64,000 bases of DNA from the NCBI RefSeq assembly GCF_030268005.1, contig NZ_BRZC01000007.1, positions 186,001 through 250,000 on the forward strand, read 5' to 3'. Positions 1 through 9,155 of this stretch are shown piece by piece (the first letter of the stretch is position 1; each line of letters opens with the position of its first letter). Source of the DNA: Microbacterium arabinogalactanolyticum (lineage in GTDB: Bacteria; Actinomycetota; Actinomycetes; Actinomycetales; Microbacteriaceae). Made by a program: the position numbers and the translations under genes. The notes beneath the pieces were generated by a model that ran no database searches, was not told the DNA's origin, and saw nothing but the letters and a program-made list of their open reading frames with translations.

Positions 1-1716
1 AGGGTCAGCGCCTTCTGGCGCGCGAACGCCGAACTGCGCCGCCGTCTGGAGAAGCTGGAGGAGCGCGAGCGCCGCCGGGACATCCTCGCCGGCGACGAGA
101 CCGTGTTCGCCTTCTACGACCAGCGCATCCCGCACGAGGTGTTCGACGTGCGCTCCTTCGAGAAGTGGTGGCGCGACGCCCTCGCGTCCACGCCGAAGCT
201 GCTCGTCATGCGCGAGAGCGACCTGCTCGAGGACGAGGACCGCGCCGACCAGTCCGAGTTCCCCACCCGCTGGACGCAGGGCGACCAGGTGCTGGGCCTC
301 GCCTACCGCTTCGAGCCGGGGGCGGAGGACGACGGTGTGAGCGTGGTGCTTCCGCTCGCCCTGCTGCAGCAGATCCGCGACACCGGCTTCGACTGGCAGG
401 TGCCCGGCCTGCGCGACGAGCTCATCACCGCCCTGCTCCGCGCGCTGCCGAAGGCGGTCCGCCGCCATGTCGTGCCTGCCGCGGACTGGGCCGCGAAGCT
501 GGGCGAGCAGCTCGCCCAGGACGGCCCCGAGAACCACGCCGGCGTGCCCGAGCGCTCGCTCAAGGAGTCGCTGGCCCGGCTGATCCAGCCGATCGCGAAC
601 CAGCGCGTCGCGGCATCGGACTTCGAGGACGATCGTGTGCCGGGGCACCTGCGGATGAACTTCCGCGCGGTCGACGAGCGCGGGCGCGTCGTGGGCTCCG
701 ACCGGGATCTGGCGTCCCTGCAGCAGCGGCTCTCGGACCGTTCGCGGCAGAGCGTCGCGCGCTCGATCGCGCGTCCGGATGCGCCGGCGAAGGGCGCACG
801 CAAGCCCGATGCCGCGTCCGTCGCCGCAGCATCCGCCCGCGGTCCGATCGAGCGCGACGACCTGACGGACTGGACCTTCGGGGACCTGCCCGACGTCCTC
901 GACACGAAGGTCGCAGGTGGTGTGGTGCGCGGCTACCCCGCGATCGTGGACCGCGGCTCGACCGTGTCGGTGCGCCTGGAGGCGACGGTGGATGCCGCGG
1001 CATCCGCCACCCGCGACGGGGTGCTGCGTCTGGTGCTGCTGAACGTCCCCTCCCCCGCGTCGTACGTGCAGAACCACCTCACCTCGGCGGAGAAGCTGGC
1101 GCTCGCCGCATCGCCGTATCAGAACGTGGCTGCACTGATCGAGGACGCCCGCACAGCCGTCGTGCGCGGGCTCATCGAGGCCGAGGTGCCCGGCGGACTC
1201 ATCCGCACCGAGGCCGAGTTCCGGCGGGTGCGGGATGCCGTCAACGCCGCCCTCGTGGACAGCCTGTTCGCGTGCGTGTCGCTGGTCGCCCGCATCCTGA
1301 CGAAGAGTCGCGACGTGGAGCGCGGCATCAAGTCGCAGAACTCGCTCGCGCTGCTCGGCCCGCTGAACGACATCCGCTCCCAGCTGAGCGGCCTCATCCG
1401 CCCCGGCTTCATCTCCGCCACGGGGGTGGAGCGGCTCGCACATCTTCCCCGCTACCTCGACGGGATGCTGGACAGGCTGAAGACGCTCGCGAACGAGCCG
1501 GGCAAGGACCGCGCCCGTATGACCGAGTACGAGCGCATGGCGAAGGCCTTCGAGGACGCCGGCGGCACGATCCCGCTCGCATCCGACGCGCCGGCCGCCC
1601 TCGTGGAGGTGCGCTGGCTTCTCGAGGAGTACCGGGTGAGCGTGTTCGCGCAGCGCCTGGGCACCGCGCAGCCCGTCTCACCGCAGCGGATCATGAAAGC
1701 GCTCTCGGCTCGCTGA
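1..1716 (+). CDS. hrpA: HrpA-type ATP-dependent RNA helicase, C-terminal part
   Basis: The frame is open from the first base, so the gene starts upstream of the window; 571 residues are visible. It opens with an arginine-rich helix (LRRRLEKLEERERRRDI) followed by FYDQRIPHEV, the junction that leads into DUF3418, the long C-terminal domain typical of bacterial HrpA DEAH-box helicases. The helicase core with Walker A and DEAH motifs lies outside, so catalytic residues cannot be checked. Known family members unwind RNA and act in mRNA processing and ribosome rescue; that role is transferred by family only. The gene ends 41 bases before a quinone oxidoreductase with its own leaderless-type promoter, so the two are probably separate transcription units. 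Confidence 0.88.
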   Translation, partial: RVSAFWRANAELRRRLEKLEERERRRDILAGDETVFAFYDQRIPHEVFDVRSFEKWWRDALASTPKLLVMRESDLLEDEDRADQSEFPTRWTQGDQVLGLAYRFEPGAEDDGVSVVLPLALLQQIRDTGFDWQVPGLRDELITALLRALPKAVRRHVVPAADWAAKLGEQLAQDGPENHAGVPERSLKESLARLIQPIANQRVAASDFEDDRVPGHLRMNFRAVDERGRVVGSDRDLASLQQRLSDRSRQSVARSIARPDAPAKGARKPDAASVAAASARGPIERDDLTDWTFGDLPDVLDTKVAGGVVRGYPAIVDRGSTVSVRLEATVDAAASATRDGVLRLVLLNVPSPASYVQNHLTSAEKLALAASPYQNVAALIEDARTAVVRGLIEAEVPGGLIRTEAEFRRVRDAVNAALVDSLFACVSLVARILTKSRDVERGIKSQNSLALLGPLNDIRSQLSGLIRPGFISATGVERLAHLPRYLDGMLDRLKTLANEPGKDRARMTEYERMAKAFEDAGGTIPLASDAPAALVEVRWLLEEYRVSVFAQRLGTAQPVSPQRIMKALSAR

Positions 1717-1745
1717 GAGATCGCCGCCGTCGCCCGAGGCCGCGT

Positions 1746-1751
1746 TAGCCT
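1746..1751 (+). promoter_or_regulatory. Leaderless-type -10 box TAGCCT
   Basis: TAGCCT lies 6 bases before the ATG at 1758, so transcription should begin at or next to the start codon. No Shine-Dalgarno sequence is present. Confidence 0.55.
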
Positions 1752-1757
1752 GGCATC

Positions 1758-2702
1758 ATGGCTCGCGCGATCGTCCACACCGAACTCGGCTCCCCTGACG
1801 TCCTCCGGCTGGTGGAGGTGCCCGACCCCGTCGCAGGCCCTGGCGAGGTGGTCGTCCGGATCGAGGCCGCCGGCGTCAACCCGATCGACGTCAAGCAGCG
1901 CTCGGGGAAGCGCCCCCTGCCGCCGATCACCGAGCCGCGGCACGTCGGATTCGACGGCGCCGGGACGATCACGGCGATCGGCGAGGGCGTCACCGGCTTC
2001 GCGGTCGGCGAGCGCGTGGCGATCGGCGACACCCGGGGCACGTACGCCACGGCTCTCGCGGTGCCGGTGCACAACATCACCCGCCTGCTCGACGGCGTCA
2101 CCTCGGCGGAGGGCGCCGCCCTCAGCATCCCGGCCGGCACGGCCTACCAGTCCCTGCGCTCGCTCGGCGTGCGCAAGGGCGACACGCTGCTCATCCACGC
2201 CGGCTCCGGCGCGGTCGGCCAGGCGGCGATCCAGTTCGCCGTGCTGTGGGGGGCCACGGTCATCGCGACAGCGAGTCCCGCGCGGCACGAGCAGCTCCGC
2301 GCACTGGGCGCGATCCCCGTCGCATACGGCGACGGTCTCACCGACCGCGTCCGCGAGGCGGCCCCGCAGGGCGTGACGGTCGCGCTGGACGGCGCCGGCA
2401 CCGACGAGGCGATCCAGACCTCACTCGAGCTGGTCGCCGACCGGGCCCGGATCGCGACGATCGTGCGCGGACCGGATGCCGCCTCCTTCGGAATCCAGGC
2501 CTACTCCGGCGGCAGCCCCGACCCGCTCACCGAGGAGCAGCTGGCCTGGCGCCGCGAGGCCGTGGGCGTGGCGATCAACCTGATCGAGGCCGGCGACTTC
2601 CAGGTGGAGCTCGGTCCGGAGCTGCCTCTCGCCGAGGCGGCGCGTGCCCACGAGCTGATCGAGCAGCACGCCGCCACCGGCAAGATCATCCTGATCCCCT
2701 GA
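1758..2702 (+). CDS. NAD(P)H:quinone oxidoreductase, zinc-free MDR family
   Basis: A 314-residue medium-chain dehydrogenase/reductase. The N-terminal GroES-like half contains GFDGAGTITAIGEGV, and the nucleotide-binding half has HAGSGAVGQAAIQFA, the AxGxxG turn of the Rossmann fold near residue 130. The cysteine cluster that binds zinc in alcohol dehydrogenases is missing, which places it with the zinc-independent quinone reductase branch that reduces quinones or enones with NADPH in the cytosol. The substrate is unknown. The start is set by a TAGCCT box 6 bases upstream and no ribosome binding site. The gene is convergent with the following minus-strand monooxygenase, with 19 bases between them. 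Confidence 0.85.
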   Translation: MARAIVHTELGSPDVLRLVEVPDPVAGPGEVVVRIEAAGVNPIDVKQRSGKRPLPPITEPRHVGFDGAGTITAIGEGVTGFAVGERVAIGDTRGTYATALAVPVHNITRLLDGVTSAEGAALSIPAGTAYQSLRSLGVRKGDTLLIHAGSGAVGQAAIQFAVLWGATVIATASPARHEQLRALGAIPVAYGDGLTDRVREAAPQGVTVALDGAGTDEAIQTSLELVADRARIATIVRGPDAASFGIQAYSGGSPDPLTEEQLAWRREAVGVAINLIEAGDFQVELGPELPLAEAARAHELIEQHAATGKIILIP

Positions 2703-2721
2703 GTCCCTTCGCTGCGGCGCG

Positions 2722-3834
2722 TCAGGCGGCGGCGCGCTCCTCGTCGCGCAGACGCGCGCCCTCGCGCAGCAGCGGGATGAGCTCGCGGCCCCAGTCGCGC
2801 ACGTCGCCCAGCGGGTCGAAGCCGCGGATGAGGAAGCGCGTCACGCCCAGGTCGTAGTACTTCAGCAGCGCCTCCGCGACCTGTGCGGGCGTGCCGACCG
2901 GGGCGGTGGAGTTGCCCGCCGGGCCCATCAGCTTGGTGATGCCCAGCCAGAGCCTCTCATCGTGCACGTCGCCGCGCTGCGCATGCTGCTGCAGCAGGTC
3001 CGCCGACAGAGAGCGCTGCTCGCGCCGCCGCGGGCTCGCGAAGGCGAGCGTGTCGCCGGAGCTCGCCCGGGCCTTGAGCTCCGCGGCCTCCGCATAGATG
3101 CGGTCGGCCTTCGCCCATGCCTCCTCCTCGGTGTCGGCGATGATCGGCCGCGTCGACAGGCTGAAGTCGACATGGCGGCCCGCCTTGGCCGCGGCCGCAC
3201 GGATCGTGCGGATGTGCTCGGCGACGTCGGCGAGCGGCTCGCCGAACAGCATGTACACGTCAGCGCCGTTGGCGCCGACCTCGACCGCGCCTTCCGACAG
3301 TCCGCCGAAGAAGATCGGGATGCCCGCCTCGGTCGCCGGCTTGACAGCCGAGAACGCGCCCTCGAAGCGGTAGAAGTCGCCCTCGTAGTCGAACGGCTCC
3401 TCCGAGGTGAGGGTGCGGCGCAGCACCTCGATGAACTCGCCGGTGCGACGGTAGCGGTCGGACTTCTCACTGAAGTCGCCGTCCCGGCGCTGATCCGCCT
3501 CGCTGCCGCCGGAGATGTGGTGGATCGCGACGCGTCCGCCGCCGGTGAGGTGGTCGAGGGTGGCGAGCTTGCGTGCCACGAGGGTCGGCGCGACGAACCC
3601 CGGTCGGTGCGCGATGAGCACCTTGAGCGAGTCGGTGGCGTGCAGCGCGGCGGCGGCCACGGCGAAGCCGTCCGGCGAGCTGGCGCTGTAGCCGATCAGG
3701 ATGCGGTCGAACCCCGCCTCCTCGTGGGCACGGGAGAACTCCTTCACGTAGGCGGGGTCGACGACCGGGCCGTCCACCGCCTTGGTCTCGGACCCTGCGG
3801 TCGTGGCGATCATTCCGAGCAGTTCGATGGGCAT
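2722..3834 (-). CDS. SsuD-like FMN-dependent monooxygenase (LLM class)
   Basis: A 370-residue luciferase-like TIM-barrel protein. The stretch HRPGFVAPTLVARKLATLDH followed by GGGRVAIHHISGGSEADQRRDGDF closely follows the alkanesulfonate monooxygenase (SsuD) pattern, as does FFGGLSEGAVEVGANGADVY further on. SsuD enzymes use FMNH2 and oxygen to release sulfite from sulfonates in the cytosol. This is the last gene of a six-gene minus-strand operon headed by an ABC-import binding protein; it starts 1 base after the stop of an ABC ATPase and has a good ribosome binding site (AAGGAG). No dedicated flavin reductase gene is adjacent. The exact sulfur substrate is inferred, not shown. Confidence 0.82.
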   Translation of the reverse strand: MPIELLGMIATTAGSETKAVDGPVVDPAYVKEFSRAHEEAGFDRILIGYSASSPDGFAVAAAALHATDSLKVLIAHRPGFVAPTLVARKLATLDHLTGGGRVAIHHISGGSEADQRRDGDFSEKSDRYRRTGEFIEVLRRTLTSEEPFDYEGDFYRFEGAFSAVKPATEAGIPIFFGGLSEGAVEVGANGADVYMLFGEPLADVAEHIRTIRAAAAKAGRHVDFSLSTRPIIADTEEEAWAKADRIYAEAAELKARASSGDTLAFASPRRREQRSLSADLLQQHAQRGDVHDERLWLGITKLMGPAGNSTAPVGTPAQVAEALLKYYDLGVTRFLIRGFDPLGDVRDWGRELIPLLREGARLRDEERAAA

Positions 3835-3835
3835 G

Positions 3836-4657
3836 TCAGCTCCTTGCGAGGGGTGCGGGTCGGTTGGGTCGGCGGATGTCGATCACGGGGACCGAATCGA
3901 TGAGACGTCGGGTGTACGGATGCTGCGGCTTCGCGACGATCTGGGAGGTGAGGCCGTCCTCCACGATGCGGCCGTGGTGCAGCACGACGAGCCGGTCGCT
4001 CAGGGCGGCGAGCGAGCCGATGTCGTGCGAGATGACCAGCATCCCGAGCTGCTCGCCGCGGCTGCGGCGCAGGGCGATGAGGGCCTGCACGACCCGGTCC
4101 CTGCTGGCCGCGTCCAGCGCGCTGACCGGTTCGTCGAGCACGAGCAGGCGCGGCTGCACGACGAGCGCCCTGGCGATGGCGGCGCGCTGACGCTGACCGC
4201 CGCTGAGCCCGGCCGGCAGCCTGGTGAGCAGCTCGGCATCCAGGCCCACAGCCTCCACGGCGGCATCCACGCGATCGCGGGCCTGGTCTGCGGGGATGCG
4301 CGCGATGCGCAGCCCCTCCGCGATCGATTCGCCGATGCGGATGCCGGGATCCAGCGATCGCAGCGGGTCCTGGAACACGTACTGCACGGTGCCCGAACGG
4401 CGCCAGCGCCGCAGGGCGCCGCCGCGCAGTCGCGTGATGTCCTGCCCGTCCACGAGCACGTGGCCGTCCGCTGCGTCGACCGTGCGCAGCACGGCCTTGG
4501 CGAGCGTGGTCTTGCCGGATCCGGACTCGCCGACGATGCCGACCACCTGGCCGGCGCGCAGTCGCAGCGACAGCCGGTCGAGCACGCGCACCGGCCCGTA
4601 GTCGACGGACAGGTCCTGGAGCTCGAGCAGCGATCCGCGGCCTTCGTCGTGCGACAT
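3836..4657 (-). CDS. Oligopeptide/nickel-type ABC importer ATPase (second ATPase)
   Basis: A 273-residue ABC ATPase with Walker A GESGSGKTT, signature LSGGQRQR, Walker B LLVLDEPVSALD and the switch histidine in VISHD. The C-terminal PQHPYTRRLIDSVP tail is typical of the DppF/OppF side of peptide-family importers. It hydrolyses ATP at the cytosolic face to drive import through the two permeases encoded upstream. The chosen ATG (MSHDEGRG) overlaps the stop codon of the preceding ATPase in TGATG, which indicates translational coupling; the frame stays open far upstream but those residues are the shadow of the neighbour. Confidence 0.9.
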   Translation of the reverse strand: MSHDEGRGSLLELQDLSVDYGPVRVLDRLSLRLRAGQVVGIVGESGSGKTTLAKAVLRTVDAADGHVLVDGQDITRLRGGALRRWRRSGTVQYVFQDPLRSLDPGIRIGESIAEGLRIARIPADQARDRVDAAVEAVGLDAELLTRLPAGLSGGQRQRAAIARALVVQPRLLVLDEPVSALDAASRDRVVQALIALRRSRGEQLGMLVISHDIGSLAALSDRLVVLHHGRIVEDGLTSQIVAKPQHPYTRRLIDSVPVIDIRRPNRPAPLARS

Positions 4658-5595
4658 CACAGGAACCTCTCCAGTCCATAGGCCGCATGAGCGGCGAGCA
4701 GTGAACGGGTGTACGGATGCCCGGGCGCGTGCAGCACGCGCGAGGTCGCCCCGCCCTCGACGACGCTGCCGTCCCGGAACACCAGCACGCGCTCGCACAC
4801 CTGTGCGACCACCGCGAGGTCGTGCGAGACGAGGATGAGCGCCAGCCCGCGCTCGCGCCGCAGCCGGGCCAGCAGCTCGAGCAGTTCGGCCTGCACGGTC
4901 ACGTCCAGCGCAGTCGTGGCCTCGTCGGCGATGAGCACCGCCGGATCGGCAGCGAGCGCCATCGCGATCAGCACGCGCTGCAGCATCCCGCCGGACAGCT
5001 CGGCGACGCGCTGCCGCAGCACGAGGTCGACGCGGCGGATGCCGAGGTCGTCGAGCAGCTCCCGGGCGCGCGAGCGCGCCTGGGCCCGCGGCACGCCTGC
5101 CGTCACCCGCAGGGTCTCCCGCAGCTGGGCTCCGACCGGGAGCGCGGGGTTCAGGTAGGACGCCGGGTCCTGGAAGACGGCGCCGATGCGGGTTCCCCGC
5201 ACGGACCGCCACTCCCGCTCGGACGCCGCCGTGAGGTCGCGCCCGTCGACCCGCACGCTCCCTCCTGTGACGGAGAGCCCCTCGGGGAGGATGCCCAGAA
5301 GTGCGCGGCAGGTGAGTGTCTTGCCGCTTCCCGACTCCCCGACGACTCCCAGCGCCTCCCCCGGTCGCACCGACAGCGAGACGCCGTGCACCAGTTCCGT
5401 CCCGTCGGCGGCGGCGATGACCAGCCCGTCGACGCCCGCGACGGCGGCGCGAACGGCCGATGCCTCGTCGAAAGACGGCGACAGGGGTTCGCGATTCCAG
5501 GACGCTTGCGCCTCTGGAGGGGCTTCCAGGGCCGTGCGTCCTTCAGAGGTGCGCTCCTCCTTCAGGAGGATGCGGGATCCCAGGGCCTCAGACAT
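4657..5595 (-). CDS. Oligopeptide/nickel-type ABC importer ATPase (first ATPase)
   Basis: A 312-residue ABC ATPase with Walker A GESGSGKTLT, signature LSGGMLQR, Walker B AVLIADEATTALD and VSHD switch, plus the GHPYTRSLLAA tail of the DppD/OppD branch. The first 50 residues are a poorly conserved extension before the ABC fold starts at VDGLVIAAADG. The ATG at 5595 (MSEALGS) has GGAG upstream and lies 8 bases inside the end of the permease gene. It pairs with the next ATPase to form the heterodimeric motor of the importer. Confidence 0.9.
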   Translation of the reverse strand: MSEALGSRILLKEERTSEGRTALEAPPEAQASWNREPLSPSFDEASAVRAAVAGVDGLVIAAADGTELVHGVSLSVRPGEALGVVGESGSGKTLTCRALLGILPEGLSVTGGSVRVDGRDLTAASEREWRSVRGTRIGAVFQDPASYLNPALPVGAQLRETLRVTAGVPRAQARSRARELLDDLGIRRVDLVLRQRVAELSGGMLQRVLIAMALAADPAVLIADEATTALDVTVQAELLELLARLRRERGLALILVSHDLAVVAQVCERVLVFRDGSVVEGGATSRVLHAPGHPYTRSLLAAHAAYGLERFL

Positions 5596-6472
5596 CGACG
5601 GTCTCCTTCCGGTTCGCGCCCGCCCGGTGACGCACCCGCGCCGCACCGGTGCGATCGCGTACGGCATCGGCGAGCAGGTTGAGCGCTCCGACGGTCAGCA
5701 CGATGGCCAGCGCCGGGGCCAGGGGTCCCTCTGGTCGCTGGGCGAGGTAGCCGAGATCGCTGGCCAGCATCCCTCCCCACGTGGGGGCCGGAGGCTGCAC
5801 GCCGATGCCGAGGAACGTCAGCGAGGCTACGGCGAGCAGCGCCGAGCCCAGCGCGCTGATGCCTGCGACGACCAGCGTCGGCGCCACCTGCCGCCAGGCG
5901 TGCCGGCCGAGCACCCACCAGGCCGATGCGCCCAGCAGGGTGGCGGCCTCGACGTACTGCGCGTCGCGCACCCGCAGCGTGGCGGCGCGCGAGATGCGGA
6001 AGAATCCCGGGGCGATCAGAAGCCCGATCGCGGTGGTCGCCTGCACGAGCCCGTTGCCGAGCAGGGCCGCGAAGACGATGGCGAACAGGATGAACGGCAG
6101 CGCCAGCAGCGCGTCGACGACCCGCAGTGCCAGCCATTCGGCCGGCCGTGGCAGGAAGGCGCTGAGCGCCCCGGGCAGGGCGCCGACGAGCAGCCCGATG
6201 AGCGCCGCGGCGAGCGCGCTCAGCAGCGACGCCGGCGCTCCGGCGAGCAGCCGCGACAGCACGTCACGACCGAGGTAGTCGGTGCCGAGCAGGTGCGCGG
6301 GCGAGGAGCCGTGCAGTGCGAGCGCGGTGTCCTGGGCGAGCGGGTCGTACGGCGCCAGTGCCGGGCCCGCCACGGCCAGCACGGCGACGACCGCGACCAG
6401 GCCGAGCGCGAGGCGCACGGTCCAGACACCGGAGCGCACAGGGCCCGAACCCATAGGGGCGGAGGAGCTCAT
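5588..6472 (-). CDS. Dpp/Opp-type ABC permease (DppC-like)
   Basis: A 294-residue membrane protein with a first helix near the N terminus (VRLALGLVAVVAVLAVAGPAL), the LLGTDYLGRDVLSRLL motif found after helix 1 in DppC-type permeases, and an EAA loop (EAATLLGASAWWVLGRHAWRQV) that docks onto the ATPases. It forms the translocation path together with the upstream-encoded permease. The start ATG (MSSSAPMG) overlaps the stop of the preceding gene by 4 bases (ATGA), with GGCGG rather than a strong ribosome binding site upstream, consistent with coupled translation. Confidence 0.9.
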   Translation of the reverse strand: MSSSAPMGSGPVRSGVWTVRLALGLVAVVAVLAVAGPALAPYDPLAQDTALALHGSSPAHLLGTDYLGRDVLSRLLAGAPASLLSALAAALIGLLVGALPGALSAFLPRPAEWLALRVVDALLALPFILFAIVFAALLGNGLVQATTAIGLLIAPGFFRISRAATLRVRDAQYVEAATLLGASAWWVLGRHAWRQVAPTLVVAGISALGSALLAVASLTFLGIGVQPPAPTWGGMLASDLGYLAQRPEGPLAPALAIVLTVGALNLLADAVRDRTGAARVRHRAGANRKETVDV

Positions 6473-7527
6473 GCGGCGTTCCTTCCGGTTCCGGTGCTGC
6501 GGCGGATGGCGAGGTTGATGACGACGCCGGAGACCACGACGACGGCGATGGCCACGAGCAGCACGCCCTGCACCACCGGCACGTCGCCCTGCAGGGCGGA
6601 GGTGTTCGCCAGGCGCCCGAGCCCGGGCATCCCGAAGATCACCTCGGTGATGACGGCGCCGCCCACGAGCCGCGGCACGTGCACGCCCAGCGCGCTGAGG
6701 GCGGGGGCGGTGGCGTTCGGCAGCGCGTGGCGGAACACGATCCGCGCAGGACTCAGTCCGTGCACGCGAGCGCCGATGACGTAGTTCTCGGTGAGCGCGC
6801 CCACCAGTGAGGTGCGCAGCTGCCGTGCGATGTCGGCTCCGGCGTCCAGGCTGAGCGCCACCGAGGGCAGCACCAGGCAGGCGAGCCAGGCGCCGACGTC
6901 CTTGCTCGGCGGCACGTAGCCTGCCACCGGGAACAGCGGGATGGCATGACCGAACAGCAGGATCAGCGCGATCGCGACGACGAACGCCGGAACGGTGGTG
7001 GCGATGCTGCTGAGCACGGTGACGACCCGGTCGAGGATCCCGCCGCGGTTCACCGCAGCGAGGATGCCGAGCGCGGAGCCGCCGACCAGCGCGCACAGCG
7101 TGGCCCCGGTCGCGATCGACAGACTCACCGGGAAGGCCTGCGCGATGCTCGTGGAGACCGGGATGGTGGTGAACCAGCTGGTGCCCAGGTCGCCGGTCAG
7201 CGCCGAGCCCAGCCAGTCGAGGTACCTCACGAGGAAGGGCCGGTCCAGCCCGAAGACGTGGTTCAGCCGGTCGATGTCGGCCTGGGTCGCGACCTCGCCC
7301 AGGGCGACGGCGGCCGGGTTGGACCCGGATGCCGCGCCCAGGGCGAAGGTCGCGAAGGTCGCGATCACGAACACCGTCGCCGCCGTGGCCGCGGTGGCGA
7401 GCACGCGGCCCGCAACGCGGAGCAGCGGATGCCGCGCCGAGGCGGCGCGCTCGGCATCCGAGCGCGTGGCGGGAGCCGCGCCGGCGGCGGGTCCCGTCTC
7501 CGTGCCCGGCTCGGTGACGACGGTCAT
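6469..7527 (-). CDS. Dpp/Opp-type ABC permease (DppB-like)
   Basis: A 352-residue permease. After a roughly 40-residue Ala-rich cytosolic tail comes helix 1 (VFVIATFATFALGAASGSNP), then the GLDRPFLVRYLDWLGSALTGDLGTSW region characteristic of DppB-type subunits, several further helices, and an EAA-like loop (GARVHGLSPARIVFRHALPN). The first helix lacks the usual RLIPGDP-type sequence and instead has GAASGSNPA. It follows the binding-protein gene by 2 bases in the operon SBP-permease-permease-ATPase-ATPase-monooxygenase. The ATG at 7527 is preceded by an A/G-rich stretch (GGTGAAGGGCTGACC) that can serve as ribosome binding site. Confidence 0.9.
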   Translation of the reverse strand: MTVVTEPGTETGPAAGAAPATRSDAERAASARHPLLRVAGRVLATAATAATVFVIATFATFALGAASGSNPAAVALGEVATQADIDRLNHVFGLDRPFLVRYLDWLGSALTGDLGTSWFTTIPVSTSIAQAFPVSLSIATGATLCALVGGSALGILAAVNRGGILDRVVTVLSSIATTVPAFVVAIALILLFGHAIPLFPVAGYVPPSKDVGAWLACLVLPSVALSLDAGADIARQLRTSLVGALTENYVIGARVHGLSPARIVFRHALPNATAPALSALGVHVPRLVGGAVITEVIFGMPGLGRLANTSALQGDVPVVQGVLLVAIAVVVVSGVVINLAIRRSTGTGRNAA

Positions 7528-7529
7528 GG

Positions 7530-9044
7530 TCAGCCCTTCACCTTGACGTCTTCCCAGCGCTGCACGTCGAGCCAGTGGCGGATGCCGGTGACCTTCGACG
7601 GGTGCGCGAGGATGCGCGGCCAGCTGAACAGGAACGTGTTCGGCTGCAGCTTCACACCGAGCTCGACGGCGTGCTGGATGCGCTTCTCGTACTCCGGGGA
7701 GTCCGTGGGCGTCGCCCGTGCGGCATCGATGGCCGCGGTGAGCTCCGCCGGCGTCTGCCGGCCGAGGTTCATCAGCCCCTCGGGCCCGTAGAGCACCTCG
7801 AGCGCCTGCAGCGGCGACTGCCGCCCGGAGAAGCTGTCCAGCACGAACGGATGGGTGCGCTGCACGTAGTTCTGCGAGATCGCCGTGGCGGGGAGCACGC
7901 TGAGCTTCACGTCGATGCCGGCTTTCGCCCACTGCGCCTGCAGCACCTCGGCGAGCGCCGTGTCGTCCTCGCTGAGCGCGAGCTCCAGCTGCAGCCCGTC
8001 CGGATGCCCGGCCTCGGCGAGCAGCTTCCTGGCCGCGGCGACGTCGTACGGGTACAGGTCGTCGAGACTCTTGTCGTGTGCGGAGTAGCCGTCCGGGAAG
8101 GGCTGCCAGTTCGGCGTGCCGCGACCGAAGTAGGCGGCCTTGATGAGGGCCTTGCGGTCGGTCGCATGGCTGATCGCCTGCAGCACGCGCTGGTCGTCGA
8201 ACGGCGCGACCGTGCTGTTGACGTCCAGCGCGCGCACGGTGAGCGCCTTGATCTCCTCGACGTCCAGGCCCGCGCCCTCGGCCGCCTTCGCCTGCGAGGG
8301 CGGGATGATCGCGACATCCCACTGGCCGGTGTCGATGCCCGCGACCACGGTCGCGTCATCGGTGACCGGCACGACGTGGAACTGATCGATGAAGATGTGG
8401 TCGGCGTTCCAGTAGTGGTCGTTCTTCTGCAGATCGGCGCGGGCATTCGGGACGTACTCGGTGAGCTCGAACGGCCCCGAGCCCTCGGGCTGGGTCGCGA
8501 GCGAGGCGACGTCCTTGAACGCGGCCGGGTTCACGATGAAACCGGTCTTGCCGGCGAACAGGTAGGGCACCTGGTAGTCGGCCTGGTCCAGGTGCACGGT
8601 CACCGTGGTCGCATCCTTCACGTCCACCGAGGTGACGATGCGCAGCTGGCCGGCCAGGGTGGAGTTCTCCTGGTCGCGGCCGCGTTCGAGGTTCTCCTTG
8701 ACCGCCTCCGCGTCGATCGGGCTGCCGTCGCTGAACTCGGCGTCCTTGCGCAGGTGGAAGGTGATGGCCGTGCCGTCCGCGCTGTAGTCCCAGCTCTCGG
8801 CGATGCCGGGGACGACTTCGCCGGCAGGGTCGAGCTGGGTGAGTCCGTCGTAGACGAGGGCGAGCGCGTGGGTGTCCCAGCCCGCGGTCGAGGTGACCGG
8901 GTCCCAGCTGGTCGGCAGGCGCCAGCCCCAGGTGAGCGAGGTGGTCTCCGAGGGTGTCGCACCCGCCGACGCGCTGCAGCCGGCCATCGCGAGGGTCGCG
9001 ACGGCGAGCACGGCGAGGGCAGGGAGTCGGTTGCGTGAGGTCAT
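7530..9044 (-). CDS. Family 5 solute-binding lipoprotein of ABC importer
   Basis: A 504-residue extracytoplasmic binding protein with a lipoprotein signal (ATLAMAGC, lipid-anchored Cys23) and the SBP_bac_5 fold: GLTQLDPAGEVVPGIAESWDYSADG, then FHLRKDAEFSDGSPIDAEAV. Members bind peptides, nickel, glutathione and other small solutes; the sulfur-related neighbours suggest an organosulfur ligand, but that is inference. It is the first gene of the minus-strand operon. The start is supported by a TAGCTT -10 box 7 bases upstream, so the message is probably leaderless. The promoter faces that of the divergent hydrolase operon across 111 bases. Confidence 0.88.
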   Translation of the reverse strand: MTSRNRLPALAVLAVATLAMAGCSASAGATPSETTSLTWGWRLPTSWDPVTSTAGWDTHALALVYDGLTQLDPAGEVVPGIAESWDYSADGTAITFHLRKDAEFSDGSPIDAEAVKENLERGRDQENSTLAGQLRIVTSVDVKDATTVTVHLDQADYQVPYLFAGKTGFIVNPAAFKDVASLATQPEGSGPFELTEYVPNARADLQKNDHYWNADHIFIDQFHVVPVTDDATVVAGIDTGQWDVAIIPPSQAKAAEGAGLDVEEIKALTVRALDVNSTVAPFDDQRVLQAISHATDRKALIKAAYFGRGTPNWQPFPDGYSAHDKSLDDLYPYDVAAARKLLAEAGHPDGLQLELALSEDDTALAEVLQAQWAKAGIDVKLSVLPATAISQNYVQRTHPFVLDSFSGRQSPLQALEVLYGPEGLMNLGRQTPAELTAAIDAARATPTDSPEYEKRIQHAVELGVKLQPNTFLFSWPRILAHPSKVTGIRHWLDVQRWEDVKVKG

Positions 9045-9051
9045 GGCAGTG

Positions 9052-9057
9052 AAGCTA
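9052..9057 (-). promoter_or_regulatory. Leaderless-type -10 box TAGCTT of importer operon
   Basis: On the minus strand TAGCTT precedes the start codon by 7 bases; a possible -35 element TTGTGG (9076-9081) lies 18 bases further upstream. Confidence 0.5.
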
Positions 9058-9155
9058 GGAGCGCGGGAGCCGGGACCACAAGCGATCTGAAGCGCGAGGT
9101 CACGGTACGCAACAGTTCGACATATCCGAGGCGCGCCCGAGCACCTGTCCCGAAG

